From: Nothophaeocryptopus gaeumannii
Lineage: Eukaryota > Ascomycota > Dothideomycetes > Mycosphaerellales > Mycosphaerellaceae
Direction: 5' to 3'
DNA: 64,000 nucleotides
NCBI GenBank assembly: GCA_031771865.1
Contig: JASISA010000025.1
Span: forward strand, 2,418,001-2,482,000
Shown: positions 1 through 10,888 of the stretch, one piece after another
Layout: every line of letters begins with the position of its first letter
How positions within the stretch are numbered: position 1 is the first letter of the stretch
Translations under genes and position numbers: made by a program
The notes under the pieces: model-generated
Seen by the model: only the letters and a program-made list of their open reading frames with translations
Database searches by the model: none
What the model was told of the DNA's origin: nothing

Positions 1-3000
1 GCCGCCAGAAAGCCTTCCGCCGCCGCATAGTGATCCTCCAGCTGCAACTCGAGGAGCTGAAGCGACAGGCCAACGCCGAGAAAGCGCGAGAGACAACTCA
101 GCAGTTCCTCGACCGCGTGCTTGGCCAGTCTACCCCTATCGCTCAGCAGGAGTTCATCGTCAACATGGCAACCGTGGGCATAGCACCTGGCGCTCCAATG
201 CCACCGCCTGGCCCACCTGGAGGAGGTCCGCCAAAGAAGCCGGCCTCGAGACCTGACATTCCCCCTCCTACTGAACAAGAGCTTTTACTTCAGGATAACT
301 ACGCTATCGGAGATAATGAGCCAGGAAAGGCCTGTGCGAACTGTAGTCATCGGAAGAAGTGGAATCAGTTCATAAACAAGCGCAAGAAGAACAGCACTAC
401 TGCCGATTGTCTGCGATGCCGAAATGCGAAGAACCAGAGCGGTGCGAATGCAAAGAAGCGCAAGGCAAGCGACTCAGATCCATCGCTAGCTTCGTCTACA
501 GCTACTCCGGCAAAGAGAGGTCGTCCGGCTACACGATCGTCGAGTCAGAGCCATGCTCCCTCTTCTCAGCAAGCTCCTTCGTCCTCTCAGAATCTGCCTT
601 CTATCGCTCCATCGCCGACGCCGCCTCCTACGTTTCAGCCAACAGTCCCTGGCGGTACGCAATCGACCGGCTCTACGCTTAGCAACATCAACGTTGCGCC
701 TACTCGCACAAATATGGTTCCACCTCTAATGCCGCAGCAACATCAAGATCAAGCCCAGCCTCGCAGCAATGAATCCGAATCGCCCGGCCCTAATGTCCGC
801 CACCGTGGAGTACACAGTAGCGATGATCCTTCAACAGCCGACGCCCGAGCTCAGCAAGGAACGATTCGGCGTGACCATCGTACTAGAGGACGCGCTGGCG
901 AGCAAGACATCTCATCTACACCTTCTCTACACGCATTGAAGGCTCGCACTACCGGTGCTACTACTTCGGGCTCACCCTCATCTGCGCCAATGCCTACCGC
1001 CGATGTAGGGATGGCGCGGCCGACCCCTGTTCCTACAGATAACACCTTGCCGAGCGCGTACTTCCCGTCAATCGACTCTGTTATGCAGCTGCAAGGCCAA
1101 GAGTCTACTACACAAGAGCCGGGCAGCGATGAGCTATTGCCAAGCGGTGCATTCAACTTCGGCGATCCAGGCTCAGATAACCCGGACAACCGGCTTTGGT
1201 TTCTATGCGAGACTTGTGATGTGCCTCGGGCAATCGCGCGTGTTACTGCTGCGCATAAGCATACGTGTGTGTACTGCGCTAAGGGCAACATTAACCCTTT
1301 AACTCAGAAGAAGTGGTGCCAGCTTGCAATTCATGAGACAGATCGGCAAGAGTTCTTTGCTGAAGACGACCCTGAGATGGAATACGAGTTCAACTGCCGT
1401 ACGCATCGTGTTGAAGCTACGTCACGCCCTGGACCCCAAGCTCGAAAGCGCGCTGAGGAAGCTGATCAGCAATATCGAGAGCTGTTTCTTGGTACTGGCA
1501 CTGACGAGAACCCTTCACCGGATCCGCCGATCGCTTTTGGCTCGCTCGAGGACAACCCAGCCCTACATGAGAAGGATTGGGAGCTAGTGCAGCAGTTTCA
1601 TAATGCCCTCGAGCAGGAGCATATGGATATGTGTTGGAACGAGCAGAAGCAAAAGGGCTGCAAGGAGCGGTGGTTCAATATGCAACTCGACATGAACCCA
1701 GAGTCAGATACATGCAAAATCTGCAGGCGCTGCCGCACAACGAGAGACGGCAACAAATTCTACGGAGGGCCGGACCTCATGTCGGATGCTAACTGTATGG
1801 ATCCTGGAGAGAAAGCACCCGATCTGCCTGAGCTCACGATGATTGAAGAGATTCTTATTGCCCGGGTCCACGTCTATGTTGAGATGAGGCTTGTGAAAGG
1901 CGCGCAGTGGCGTTACAAGAACAACGTTGTCAACTTCCTTCGAGACACCGGCAAGGTCTAGAAGCAATTGCCGCTCCTACCGGAACATATCGAGACTGTC
2001 CTTCTTCGGCCGGCTCAAGGCGATGAGGTTACGAAGCGCATCTTCAGCCGTGACTTTAAGGTGCGCCGCTGGGCAGTTGAGAAGTGGTTGAGACACCTAA
2101 AGGAGAACCACGATGGCTATCGTGATGTATTCATCGACGAGGGAATGCTAAGCCAGCTACCTGATAGTTCGGAGGGTGAGAGTGTGCTAGATCGCATCCA
2201 TGTCGAAGAGTACGATGAGGACGATCTGGGCCCGCCTGCACCGAACGCCTCTCAGCCTACAGCCGGGTCCTCAACTACCTCCGCTTCCGCCGCGGCCGCT
2301 GATACAGAGCCTGAAGACTTTAGAGACTTTCCGTATGAGGCTGCCCTGCCCCAAGCACAGATACCACAAGGCCAGCGTCAGCAAATACAAGACCTTATCG
2401 ATCAGTGGGACCAACAGAAGCAGGCAGACGGTGCAGCCGCTCGATCTACATTACAGCATGCACAGATGGATGCCTCCTCCCCGCCGCCGCGAAACTTCCT
2501 TGAGATGCCAGAGTTCGATACAGTGCCACTCGATGAGTTCAACAACACACAGCAGTTGCTTAGTCGTGCCTTTCCTACCCTATATCCTTGGGGCCCGAAG
2601 GCTGACTTTGTCTCTGTACGGCAACGCCCTGTCGAATACGATGACTATATCGAGCATATGCTAAAGTTCCACGATGGCCGCTTTGCTTAGCATAGTCGAT
2701 TCCGCCATGTCGCGCTGAATACTTTGATGAGGAAGCAAACGGTTAAGAAAGCAGACTACATCGTCCAGCAGAATCTAGAGTATGAAGAGGTGTCTGCCGA
2801 AGACATTCGTAACTGGTTAGCTGCTGATGATGACGAATCACGGCGCATGCTCTCAATGATCGTACGCGGCAGCAACACTCTGCGAGGCACGCGCGCTTAC
2901 TGGATTGCTAAGCGAAAGGAACTAGAGACCTATGTTAAGGCCTTGGGCACGGCTCATGCATTCCTTACGTACTCAGCAGCCGATAACCATTGGCATTCCT

Positions 3001-6000
3001 TGCAGAAGCATATGCCCACTCCTCCTACCGGTGGCGAGCTTCAACGCTTACGCTAGGCACGCGTGAACGTTCGAGACAATCCGGCAATTGCGGCGTTCCA
3101 CTTCTACCGTCGGCACACCCTGCTTATGGACATGTTGGAGCGTAGATTCGGTGTTGTCGACTTCTGGAATCGCTTCGAATTCCAGGCCCGAGGCAGCTCA
3201 CACAACCATGGCCTAGTCTGGCTTCGAGATGACCTACGCCTACCTGAGCCCGCCTCTATTACTGCAGAGCAGAGAGATACCGTTGCAGAGTTCTGGGGCA
3301 GGACTGTAACTGCCATCAACCCAGAGCCTCAGCGAACGCAGCCAGCACCCGGCGAGGTCAATATCCTATCTATGCCACCGTCCGAAATGCGCAACACCCA
3401 GTATCAGCTTATGCTCAACGTCAACCGAGTCCAACGCCATCTCTGCGGTCACGAATACTGTCAACGCCGTAACAACCAGACTGGCGAGAAGTCCTGCCGG
3501 TTCCACTATCCTCGCGATGAGCATGACTTCGCCGAGATCAGCAAGAACATGAATCCAAATTACTACATGTTCGATGGAGCCCGGAACGATGGCTATATGA
3601 ACAACTACAGCCGCGTAGTCCAGATGGCGTAGTTAGCCAATAACGACTTTGCTCCGTGTACGGACAAGGGCAGTACCGTGGAATACTTGGCCAAGTACTG
3701 CAGCAAGCAAGAGAAGCGGAGTGAGCCACTACTTGATATTGGCAAGAAGGTAGTAGCAAAAGGCATCAACGCTAGCAGGCCAATGGTTTCTTTTGTGGCT
3801 AAGATGATGAACAAGATGATTGGTGAGCGTGATATCTCCGCTCAAGAGGAGATGCACCTGCTGCTGAAGCTGCCCCTAGCCCAAGGCTCTCGCCAAATCA
3901 TCAACGTGGATTGTCGATTGCCGGAGAACCAATCCAAGGTCAAGCGATACAAGAATAGGGAGTTGGTCAAGCATGGCAAGTCCCCTATTGAGAAGTATAT
4001 TGACCGTGATCATACGAAGTACGAGCTGAATCAGAAGGGCATTCAGACGGACTTGGACAAGCTGGAGTATGCTATTAACAACGGTCCTACCCTGTTCGAG
4101 TGGTTGACCGAGTGGGATTGGACTACACTAAAAAAGCGGACTCGGGCGAAGCCTCGCGTGTTGAACTACTTCCCCAAGTACAGTGCTGACCCCCAGTCAC
4201 CGGACTACGAGGACTATTGTCGCATGAAGTGTATCCTGCATCACCCCTTTGCGTACGACTACCCGAAGGTGGAGTACTGGGATATTAGGCAAACCACATG
4301 GGCTCAGGTATATGTAGACACTTGTGCAACCCACGATCACCCAGACGACTACTTCGGCATTAACCTACCTGACGCTCCGCCCGACCTTTCCCAAGACGAG
4401 CACATTGACCTGGAGATTGAGAGACCAGAAGGTGAACTCCTTGCTCGGGCCCTGCCAAACTTCAACCCTACCGAAGAAGATGAGGATATGAACAACATTG
4501 GCAATCGTGAAATTGACCGCACCTACGACTGGCTTCAACACATTGGCAGATATGGATTGACAGCTGACAATGTCAATGGATTCTGGCAGGGACTCCGCGG
4601 CAGCAGCGATCCTCTGCAAAAGGTTGGTATGAAAGCTAATCACGCCCAGCTCGTAAACGGTCTATCTGCTGAGCAGCGTGCTTAGTACGATCATGTCGTC
4701 AACCATTACCAAAGCCACCTTGGTAGCAACGGAGTTGATCAGCTACTGCTAAACGTCGATGGCAAAGCCGGCGTAGGCAAGTCGTTCGTTATTGAACTCC
4801 TCTGCGCTGAGCTAGAGCGCCTGGCCGAAGAATCAGATACGGAGTCAAGCATTCCAGTCCTGCGGGCTGCTCCTACTAGTATCGCTGCAAACGGCGTCAA
4901 GGGCCAGACTCTACATGCCGCCTTTCGATTACCGCTGCAAATGAAGGAGTATGTCGATCTTGACGGACGTGATCTCGATAACCTCCGACACTTCCACTGC
5001 GCAATCGTCTACTACATCATCGATGAGAAGTCCATGATGAACTGCACTATGATGGAGTGGATTAGCAGGCGTCTTCAACAAGTCCATGAATCGGACCTTC
5101 CGTTCGGAGGAGTCAACATCATTATCTGTGGCGACTTCCATCAACTTCTGCCCGTCTCTAGCAAGCCGCTGTTCTCGAAGGACGCAGATGTTCACACTAT
5201 CGAGGATATCAACGGCCGCGCGTTGTGGAAGCAGTTTACCCACACCATCCAGCTCAATGTGGTTCAGCGCCAACAGGGCAATGATCCAAACTCCCTTGCT
5301 TTCAAGGACGCGCTCGAAGGCCTCCGTAGTGGACCAGGCAAGATGAAAGTCGACCATTGGCAAACACTTGCCACTCGTATTGAGATGAATCTCAAGCCTG
5401 ACGACAGACGACATTTTGATGATGCCCTACGGATCTACAATTTCAAGAAGTAGGTTAAGCTCCACAACCGCAATGCAATGCGAGACAACAACAAGCCTAT
5501 CAAGCTGCTTGACGCACACCACGAAGGAGGCGATAAAGCGAAGAAGGCTGACTCTGACGCTGCGGGCAACCTACATGCTACGATTCCTCTGTGCATCGGT
5601 GCTCGAATCATGGTGACAGAGAATCTTTGGGTGCAGGGTGGTGTCGTTAACGGCAGTCTTGGTACTGTGCGCGATATCGTCTGGGCTGAGACTGCTGAGG
5701 ATCCCCAGGACATTATCAATCGCCTGCCAATGGTGATCCTAGTTGAGCTCGACCAGTACAGTGGTCCAACACTTAACGATACCAATAACGGGCTGCCTGC
5801 CAAAGTCGCACCCATCGTTCCTTCACGCCGTGAGTGGCGGCCCAACGAGAATGCACGCTACGCACGCACCCAGTTCCCGTTAACTATTGCCTATGCTATT
5901 ACTGTCCATAAGAGCCAAGGAATGACTGTCGATCGAGCAGTTCTGGACATTTCGAAGAAGGACTTCACCCCTGGCCTGTCCTACGTCGCTGTCTCGCGAG

Positions 6001-6215
6001 TCCGTCGCTTACAAGATGTGATGTTTGAAGAGGCATTCGATTTTGAGAAGCGATTCAGAGGCAAGGTACCCGACTCTGCGATTGCACGATTTGCTGATTA
6101 CAAGCGACGCCGTGCCGATCGCATTATTCCTAAAGGCCACATCATTTCCTCCTCCCCGCCACCACCGGAAGTTGGACAAGGCCGCCGCATTCGCAGAGGG
6201 GAGCCAGCTCAGCGA

Positions 6216-6263
6216 GGTCAACAAGGCCAACAAGGTCAACAAGGCCAACAAGGTCAACAAGGT
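6216..6263 (+). repeat. 9-bp coding tandem repeat (Gly-Gln-Gln) in the Helitron tail
   Basis: Five copies of a GGYCAACAA unit (Y is C or T) lie in frame and encode Gly-Gln-Gln repeats just after the helicase core. All Gln codons in the array are CAA and none has become TAA. Confidence 0.85.
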
Positions 6264-6980
6264 CAGCGCGACTCACGAGCCGATCAGCAGCGACAAGAGG
6301 CTCGAGATCATCAGTACGCCCTTGACCTTGTACGTCAGCAAGAAGCTCAAGCTCAGCGCCAAAAGCCTCGACAGGCACCGCCGCCTAGCCCACCTAAGAA
6401 GCCTTAGGAACCATTCCATCGTGCTGGTGAGCCATTGATTGAATTTAGGATTCGCACGGCGCAATATGATCAAGACATGGCTCAATATGCTCGTGATGTC
6501 GAAGCCTATAATCAACGTCAGGCTCAGGCAGGCAATCCTGGCGGTGTAGGTGCTGGCGGTCAAGGTACTAGTAATCAGAGGCAAAACCGACTTGCGAACG
6601 ATCCGCCGAATGTTCGAGGCCTCGACTTTAGCCACCTGGCAGCTAATGATGAGCGACACCAGGCCGCAATCTTTGGTGGTCAAACTCAAGAGCCGCCCGA
6701 AAGCTCAGAGTGGATGATAGGTGGCGTGCGGCAATCGTCTGCCCTCACTTCAAGTCAGCAGCAACAAGATCAAGCGCAGGGCCCGCTTCAGCAGCAACAG
6801 CCACGCGCAGCTCCTGCATGGGAAGTGAGTGCCAGTATGGAGGCTATCCTGAATGCAGACCATCAACGTTACTAGCAGTAGCTAGAGGGTGAGGCAGCGG
6901 CCAAACAGGCAGAGGAGAAGGAGCGAGCCTTACAGGCAGCTGAAGAGATGGACATGGGTGCTGATAGTGACGCCGAGGAG

Positions 6981-7025
6981 GAAGGCGGCCAAGAAGGCGG
7001 CCAAGAAGGCGGCCAAGAAGGCGGC
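6981..7025 (+). repeat. 12-bp coding tandem repeat (Glu-Gly-Gly-Gln) in the Helitron tail
   Basis: Three full copies plus a partial copy of GAAGGCGGCCAA lie in frame in an acidic tail. The Gln codons are CAA and intact. The array sits between the TAG at 6879 and the one at 7080, so the tail still reads as sensible protein between the stops. Confidence 0.85.
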
Positions 7026-7216
7026 GAGGATATTGATGACATGGGCATAACTACTAAGCAGCATGATGAGCTTTACGAGTAGTTGATGCTAGCTCAGCGT
7101 ATTACGCTGAGGCCTTTTGTACCTAGCTGAATTGTAAATCTTAGCCGCAGAGGCAGAGAGAGTCTGAATTGTTATTCGCGTGCACTCTATTCGTTTCGCA
7201 CGACTCTATGAGCCAG

Positions 7217-7502
7217 GTTCCCTGCCTCTACGGATACATTTTTTTACCGGAGACAAAAGGTATGCAATCAACCACAGTAACGCTCATCCCTTGAAGCAAG
7301 AGTGTCGACTAACGTTTCTCCAGGCATCTCACTCGAGCGCATGGTCGCTATCTTCGGCCAAGTCGACGCGGTGGCCGCTGGAGAGAATGAGGTGTCGAAA
7401 GCAGTGGAGGTCATGGAAGGCGAGACTGCAGCTCGTGCTAGGACTGGCGACGTTGAGAAGGAGAGTGCGATTCACCACGTTGAGGTCGGCGTGAAGAGTT
7501 GA
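7217..7502 (+). pseudogene. 3' remnant of an MFS sugar transporter gene
   Basis: Only the C-terminus of a sugar-porter MFS protein is present. A first piece (7217-7259) encodes the end of the last membrane helix and the LPETKG motif. An intron follows (7260-7323: GT at 7260, CTAAC at 7309-7313, CAG at 7321-7323). The last exon (7324-7502) starts GISLERM and ends in TGA. The PETKG-x-SLE-x(n)-FG signature is diagnostic of the C-terminal end of fungal sugar porters. The other roughly 480 residues are absent; the Helitron frame ends less than 100 bp upstream. Either the Helitron inserted into the gene, or this is a gene piece carried by or abutting the element. The splice signals remain intact, suggesting recent truncation. 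Confidence 0.7.
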
Positions 7503-8230
7503 GAGTTATGCCCCGGGATAATACTGCCCAAGCTGCGAAATACCTCCTCAAACCCAGACGTCAGCGTATATCAACCGCAATCCAAATCGCACTAAAGTCC
7601 ACAGTGGCTCACGAGGTCCTGACCATATCGTTCTGCACAGCTCAAAAGAAGTTTCCTACTATCAACGCGACTTTCGGCGAGGTCGAAGCAATCAAACCAG
7701 AAAAGGACGGACCTACAATGAGACCTGGACCCGTTCCTAATCTAGCCGTACAACATCGGATCGCGAGCGTACAGAGGAAACGCAGTGGTCTTGGCCAGTA
7801 TCTGTCGTTTAGCCGATCCGCGCTGTTGGAGTTGCAACCAGTACGCCTGTCGCTCTCTTACGATATCCAAAATCGACAGTTCGGACATGCTTTTCCGGCC
7901 CATGTCTTTTTGTCTTCCTTCCAAACGCGAACCAACGCCGTAACGGCACTGCAGGACTTTCCCAGCACACATCTCGTGTGTGATCCTTGAGGACATGATC
8001 ACAGGAAGTTGTGCGCTGACTTGTCATCAATACTCAACCATCTGACTGAGTTCATCAAAAAAGTACAATATAAACACCTATGTACACCCATCATCATTCT
8101 CATCAGACACTCACTATCATCAGACACTCACTATCATCAGACACTCACTATCATCAGACACTCACTATCATCAGACACTCACTATCCTGCCACATCCACT
8201 ATCCCACCACATCCTACTAATACATCCCCT
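7503..8230. other. Gene-free stretch with a short tandem repeat
   Basis: Open frames exist on both strands (for example about 7499-7990 on +) but show no recognisable family, splice pattern or good start context. The only clear structure is the 17-bp repeat at 8102-8186. Confidence 0.5.
8102..8186 (+). repeat. Five perfect copies of a 17-bp tandem repeat
   Basis: The unit ATCAGACACTCACTATC repeats five times head to tail without spacers. It lies just beyond the 3' end of the cupin gene, which is read from the other strand. Perfect identity indicates a young minisatellite. There are no spacers, so it is not a CRISPR array. Confidence 0.95.
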
Positions 8231-8914
8231 CTAATAAAACAATCCCGTGTTGACCTTCTGACCACGCTCCTGGCAGTGCTCAACATACATGCGCCAGAAA
8301 GAGAAGCCATCCATCGTCTCGCGAAGGGTATTGTCGTCATTGAAGAATTCGATGGATCCCGTCACATCGAAAATGACTTCGCTGTTCTCGCCCATGTAGA
8401 GTGTGTGGATTGTGCCGGGCATCTCGGTCACGTAGTCGCCGGGCTTGCCGACCCAGGAGTATTCGTGGTAGCCCCAGTTGCCTGTCACACAAGCCTGGTC
8501 AGCACACAGTCGTGCGAAATGTTGCATTGGAGTGAATCTTACCCTTGATCGTGTAGGCACGAACTTCACCACGGTGCCTGTGCTTGCCGAGCTCGGCGTG
8601 TGGCTCAGTCTTGAGTTTAATGCTGATGTGTGTTAGATAGTTTTATCAGGCATAGGTGAGATATCACGAAGGACGAATGACGTCCCTCATAGATTTAACT
8701 AAGATACTCACATGTAGCACCCCTTGCGGTTCTCGAATCGCAATGGCTTGACGTAGATGGAGCCGGTCCAGTGGTACCAGTCGGTGTCCTTCTCGCCATC
8801 GATGTAGACGTCTGGTGCGCCCATCTCGTCGGCCATCTTTAGCTCGACGAGCTCATTGCGCTTGACGCGATCGACGCCCTCGGGGACGGAATTGTCCACT
8901 GCTGCTGGTGCCAT
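8231..8914 (-). CDS. Cupin dioxygenase, 2,4'-dihydroxyacetophenone dioxygenase-like
   Basis: Three exons on the minus strand (8914-8712, 8622-8543, 8481-8231) join to 177 aa. Introns are 89 and 61 nt with GTGAGT/CAG and GTAAGA/CAG borders. The start at 8914 (MAPAAVDN) is preferred; an upstream ATG at 9034 would add an unlikely extension. The second exon encodes the metal-binding cupin motif HRHRGEVRAY, which continues across the junction into GNWGYHEY. Cupin motif 2 follows, with PGTIHTLYM. The family (ChrR-like/DAD cupins) uses iron to cleave aromatic ketone C-C bonds; substrate here is unproven. The gene is divergent from an alcohol dehydrogenase, with a 519-bp shared promoter region. Confidence 0.85.
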
Positions 8915-9433
8915 TGTGTTGTATATTGAAAGAGGGCAACTGCATAGGAAGAAAGCAAGGTGTGTAGGCTGGCAATATATGGTCTTGCTTACCTCTTCGC
9001 AAGGATATATAGGCCTCGCAGTACAGATAGACAACGCGCTAGTCGATGCTCAAGCCATCGCCACTTCCATGAGGCCCCAAACAATGCCCCGCAAATCGAA
9101 GGGTCTCTGCAGGTGTCCTGCGGGTGTTCTGCAGGTGCTTCTGTTCGAGGCTCAAGAGTGCCGGTACGTAGGATTGATATGCGATTTCACCGTTCCGCCT
9201 TTCCAGAAACGGCTAGGGCTTCTCTGAGGAGGAGGCACCCAAGGCAAATGCAGCAGCAAAGGAACCACAGTTTGTGGGGATACACCCGCTTGGCCGATAG
9301 CTGTATACTGTGTTGTGAGAAGATAGACTGCGAAGCATTCCAAATGCTTTGGAGGACCACGAAGCGTTCGAATAGCACTCAGTAGCAGATTGACCACCAA
9401 CACAGCTTATCTGATCATTGCAAGTAATCCAAA
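8915..9433. promoter_or_regulatory. Shared divergent promoter of the cupin and dehydrogenase genes
   Basis: The 519 bp between the two start codons hold a TATATA element at 9006-9011, about 92 bp upstream of the cupin ATG, and three 11-bp direct repeats at 9108-9140. No complete gene is visible in between. Coregulation is inferred from the arrangement. Confidence 0.5.
9108..9140 (+). repeat. Three adjacent 11-bp direct repeats, possible operator
   Basis: Three abutting imperfect copies, TGCAGGTGTCC, TGCGGGTGTTC and TGCAGGTGCTT, lie in the middle of the divergent promoter. Phasing at 11 bp puts each copy on the same face of the helix. Binding by a regulator, perhaps the Zn2Cys6 protein at 11572, is a guess. 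Confidence 0.55.
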
Positions 9434-10888
9434 ATGTCTCTAATGAATGCTGTTCGATTCCATGCAGCCAAAGATATCAGAGTCGACAAGATCCCCATAC
9501 CAGAGGTAAAACCAGGATGGGTCCGGCTGAAGCCAGCATTTACTGGCATCTGCGGCAGGTACGAGATGCGAAACATCCAGCATATGGCGAACAACGGCTG
9601 ATTGTTGAGAAGTGACCTGCATGAGTACCTGGATGGACCTCACATCATTCCGCCGCATGGACAGACCCATTCAATGACTGGAGAAGGCCCACCCACTACA
9701 CTTGGTCATGAGTTCAGTGGAGTACGCTGTCTTAATCACTCCAGTCGTGAATGAATCGCCACTTACATCGTCAAAGGTCATTGATCAAATTGGCGAAGGC
9801 GTATCAAATCTCAAGCCTGGCGACAAGGTCTGCGTGCAACCCACCATCTACGATGGCGGATGTAGAAGTTGTCGCAGAGGCCTTACAAATTCCTGTGATT
9901 CCTTTGGATTTATTGGGCTTTCTGGGTGGGGTGGTGGAATGAGTGAGTACACAAATGCGCCTGCTGAGTATATCAAAAAGTTGCCGCAAGACATGCCACT
10001 CGAGCTTGGGGCCTTGGTGGAGCCGTTAGCCGTAGGCTGGCATGTAGGTTGGAGTCCAGTTGCCTCTGATGATGGTTTCGCTGACTGGGATTGAAGGCAG
10101 TTGCAACTTCGCCCTACAAGGATGGTGACGAAGTGCTAGTCTTGGGTGGAGGTCCCATTGGTCTCTCGGTGGTTTTAGCCTTGGTCGCAAAGGGCTGCAA
10201 GAAGATCATTGTCTCCGAGGTATGTGCAGTCGGAAGCAAAGACCACTTTCCTGACAGTTGCTAGGTGTCCAAGAAAAGAAGTCAATTCGCAAAGGACTTT
10301 GGAGCACACTTCACGGTCGACCCGACCAGTGTAGACGTCCCTCAGGAAGTGAAGAACCTCACTGGCGGGGAGGGGGTAAGTGACCATAGCCCAAAACATT
10401 GCTTGACTAATCGTGATTGCAGGTCGATGTTTGCTTTGATGCCGCCGGCGTTCAGGTAGGCGTTGATACAGGCCTCCAGGCAGTCAGAGCTCGCGGAACG
10501 TTCGTAAACATCGCCCTTTGGGGCGCCCAACGGCCGTCATTAGATATGAACGTCATGTTGTTTGGCGAGAGAAGATACATGGCCGGTTCGTGTCCAACAG
10601 GTTGTGAAAAGTGACGGTGCCGTGGAACTGACTTTCTCAGTGGTCACTTATATTGACGGAGACTTCGAAGCTGTGATCGAGGCAATACATAGCGGCGCGT
10701 TGCAACCGAGAGGCATGATCACTAAGATCATTGTAGGCACCGATGAGCTCTTCATAAACAATATGTTACTGACCAGTTGACAGGGCCCCGATGAGGTTGC
10801 TGAGCAGGGGTTCAAGGCTTTGACAGATGACAAAGATAACCAGGTGAAGATTCTGGTGGATATGACCAGAGCAGCTGAGGTCAGGTAA
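9434..10888 (+). CDS. Zinc-dependent alcohol dehydrogenase, (R,R)-butanediol dehydrogenase type
   Basis: Eight exons (9434-9558, 9613-9721, 9777-10043, 10097-10219, 10265-10375, 10423-10585, 10641-10732, 10784-10888) join to 364 aa, in frame at every junction. The N-terminus reads MSLMNAVRFHAAKD. Catalytic zinc ligands are in TGICGSDLHEY (exon 1/2 junction) and GHEFSG. A Cys-containing structural-zinc loop lies near GGCRSCRRGLTNSC. The Rossmann motif LGGGPIGL is in exon 4. Medium-chain dehydrogenases of this type oxidise 2,3-butanediol or related vicinal alcohols with NAD. The length and motif order are normal. Intron density is high for this genome window. The neighbours are a divergent cupin dioxygenase and a downstream Zn2Cys6 regulator. 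Confidence 0.9.

Larger units (their letters stand above)
3..7130 (+). pseudogene. Helitron RepHel protein, one continuous frame interrupted only by TAG codons
   Basis: One frame of about 2,375 codons, partial at the 5' end, ends at TGA 7128-7130. It contains TAG at 1959, 2688, 3054, 3630, 4683, 5451, 6405, 6873, 6879 and 7080, with no TAA, no earlier TGA and no frameshift. Domains in order: Ser/Pro/Gln-rich region with CxxC clusters (about 320-1290 and 1710-1800); Helitron-like N region (from about 2560); Rep motif with H-N-H at 3201-3209 (GSSHNHGLVW); tyrosine motif EYLAKYCSK at 3681 on; Pif1 helicase with Walker A GKAGVGKS at 4761, Walker B-like IIDEKSM near 5020, GDFHQLLPV near 5131 and a terminal VAVSR motif near 5990; then a Gln-rich tail. 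Every TAG falls where Gln suits the context, so CAG to TAG mutation is the simplest explanation. As written it could not make full-length protein without readthrough. Confidence 0.85.
1..7212 (+). mobile_element. Helitron (rolling-circle DNA transposon), 5' end outside window
   Basis: The stretch is identified as a Helitron by the order of protein signatures in one reading frame: Cys-rich N-terminal region, Helitron-type Rep nuclease, then Pif1-family helicase. The 5' terminus lies left of the window because the frame is open from base 3. The 3' terminus is not resolved. It must lie after the TGA at 7128-7130 and before about 7217, where a sugar-transporter coding remnant begins. I did not find a clear subterminal hairpin followed by CTRR. 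Base composition is close to that of the flanking genes, so this is not an AT-rich, heavily mutated relic. Boundaries are inferred; family assignment is firm. Confidence 0.85.

Noticed and set aside
1959..7082. General reassignment of TAG to Gln in this organism
   Set aside because: TAG is used as the normal stop in several genes here (VMA10, ABM protein, DHA1 transporter, GH47), so the code is standard.
7156..7206. Inverted repeat AGAGTC...GACTCT as the Helitron 3' terminal hairpin
   Set aside because: The loop is about 39 nt and no CTRR end follows, so it does not fit a Helitron terminus.
7499..7990. 163-codon + frame after the transporter remnant
   Set aside because: It begins at a TTG overlapping the transporter stop, lacks an ATG-based start in good context and resembles no family.
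8102..8186. CRISPR-like array
   Set aside because: The 17-bp units are contiguous with no spacers, in a eukaryotic genome.
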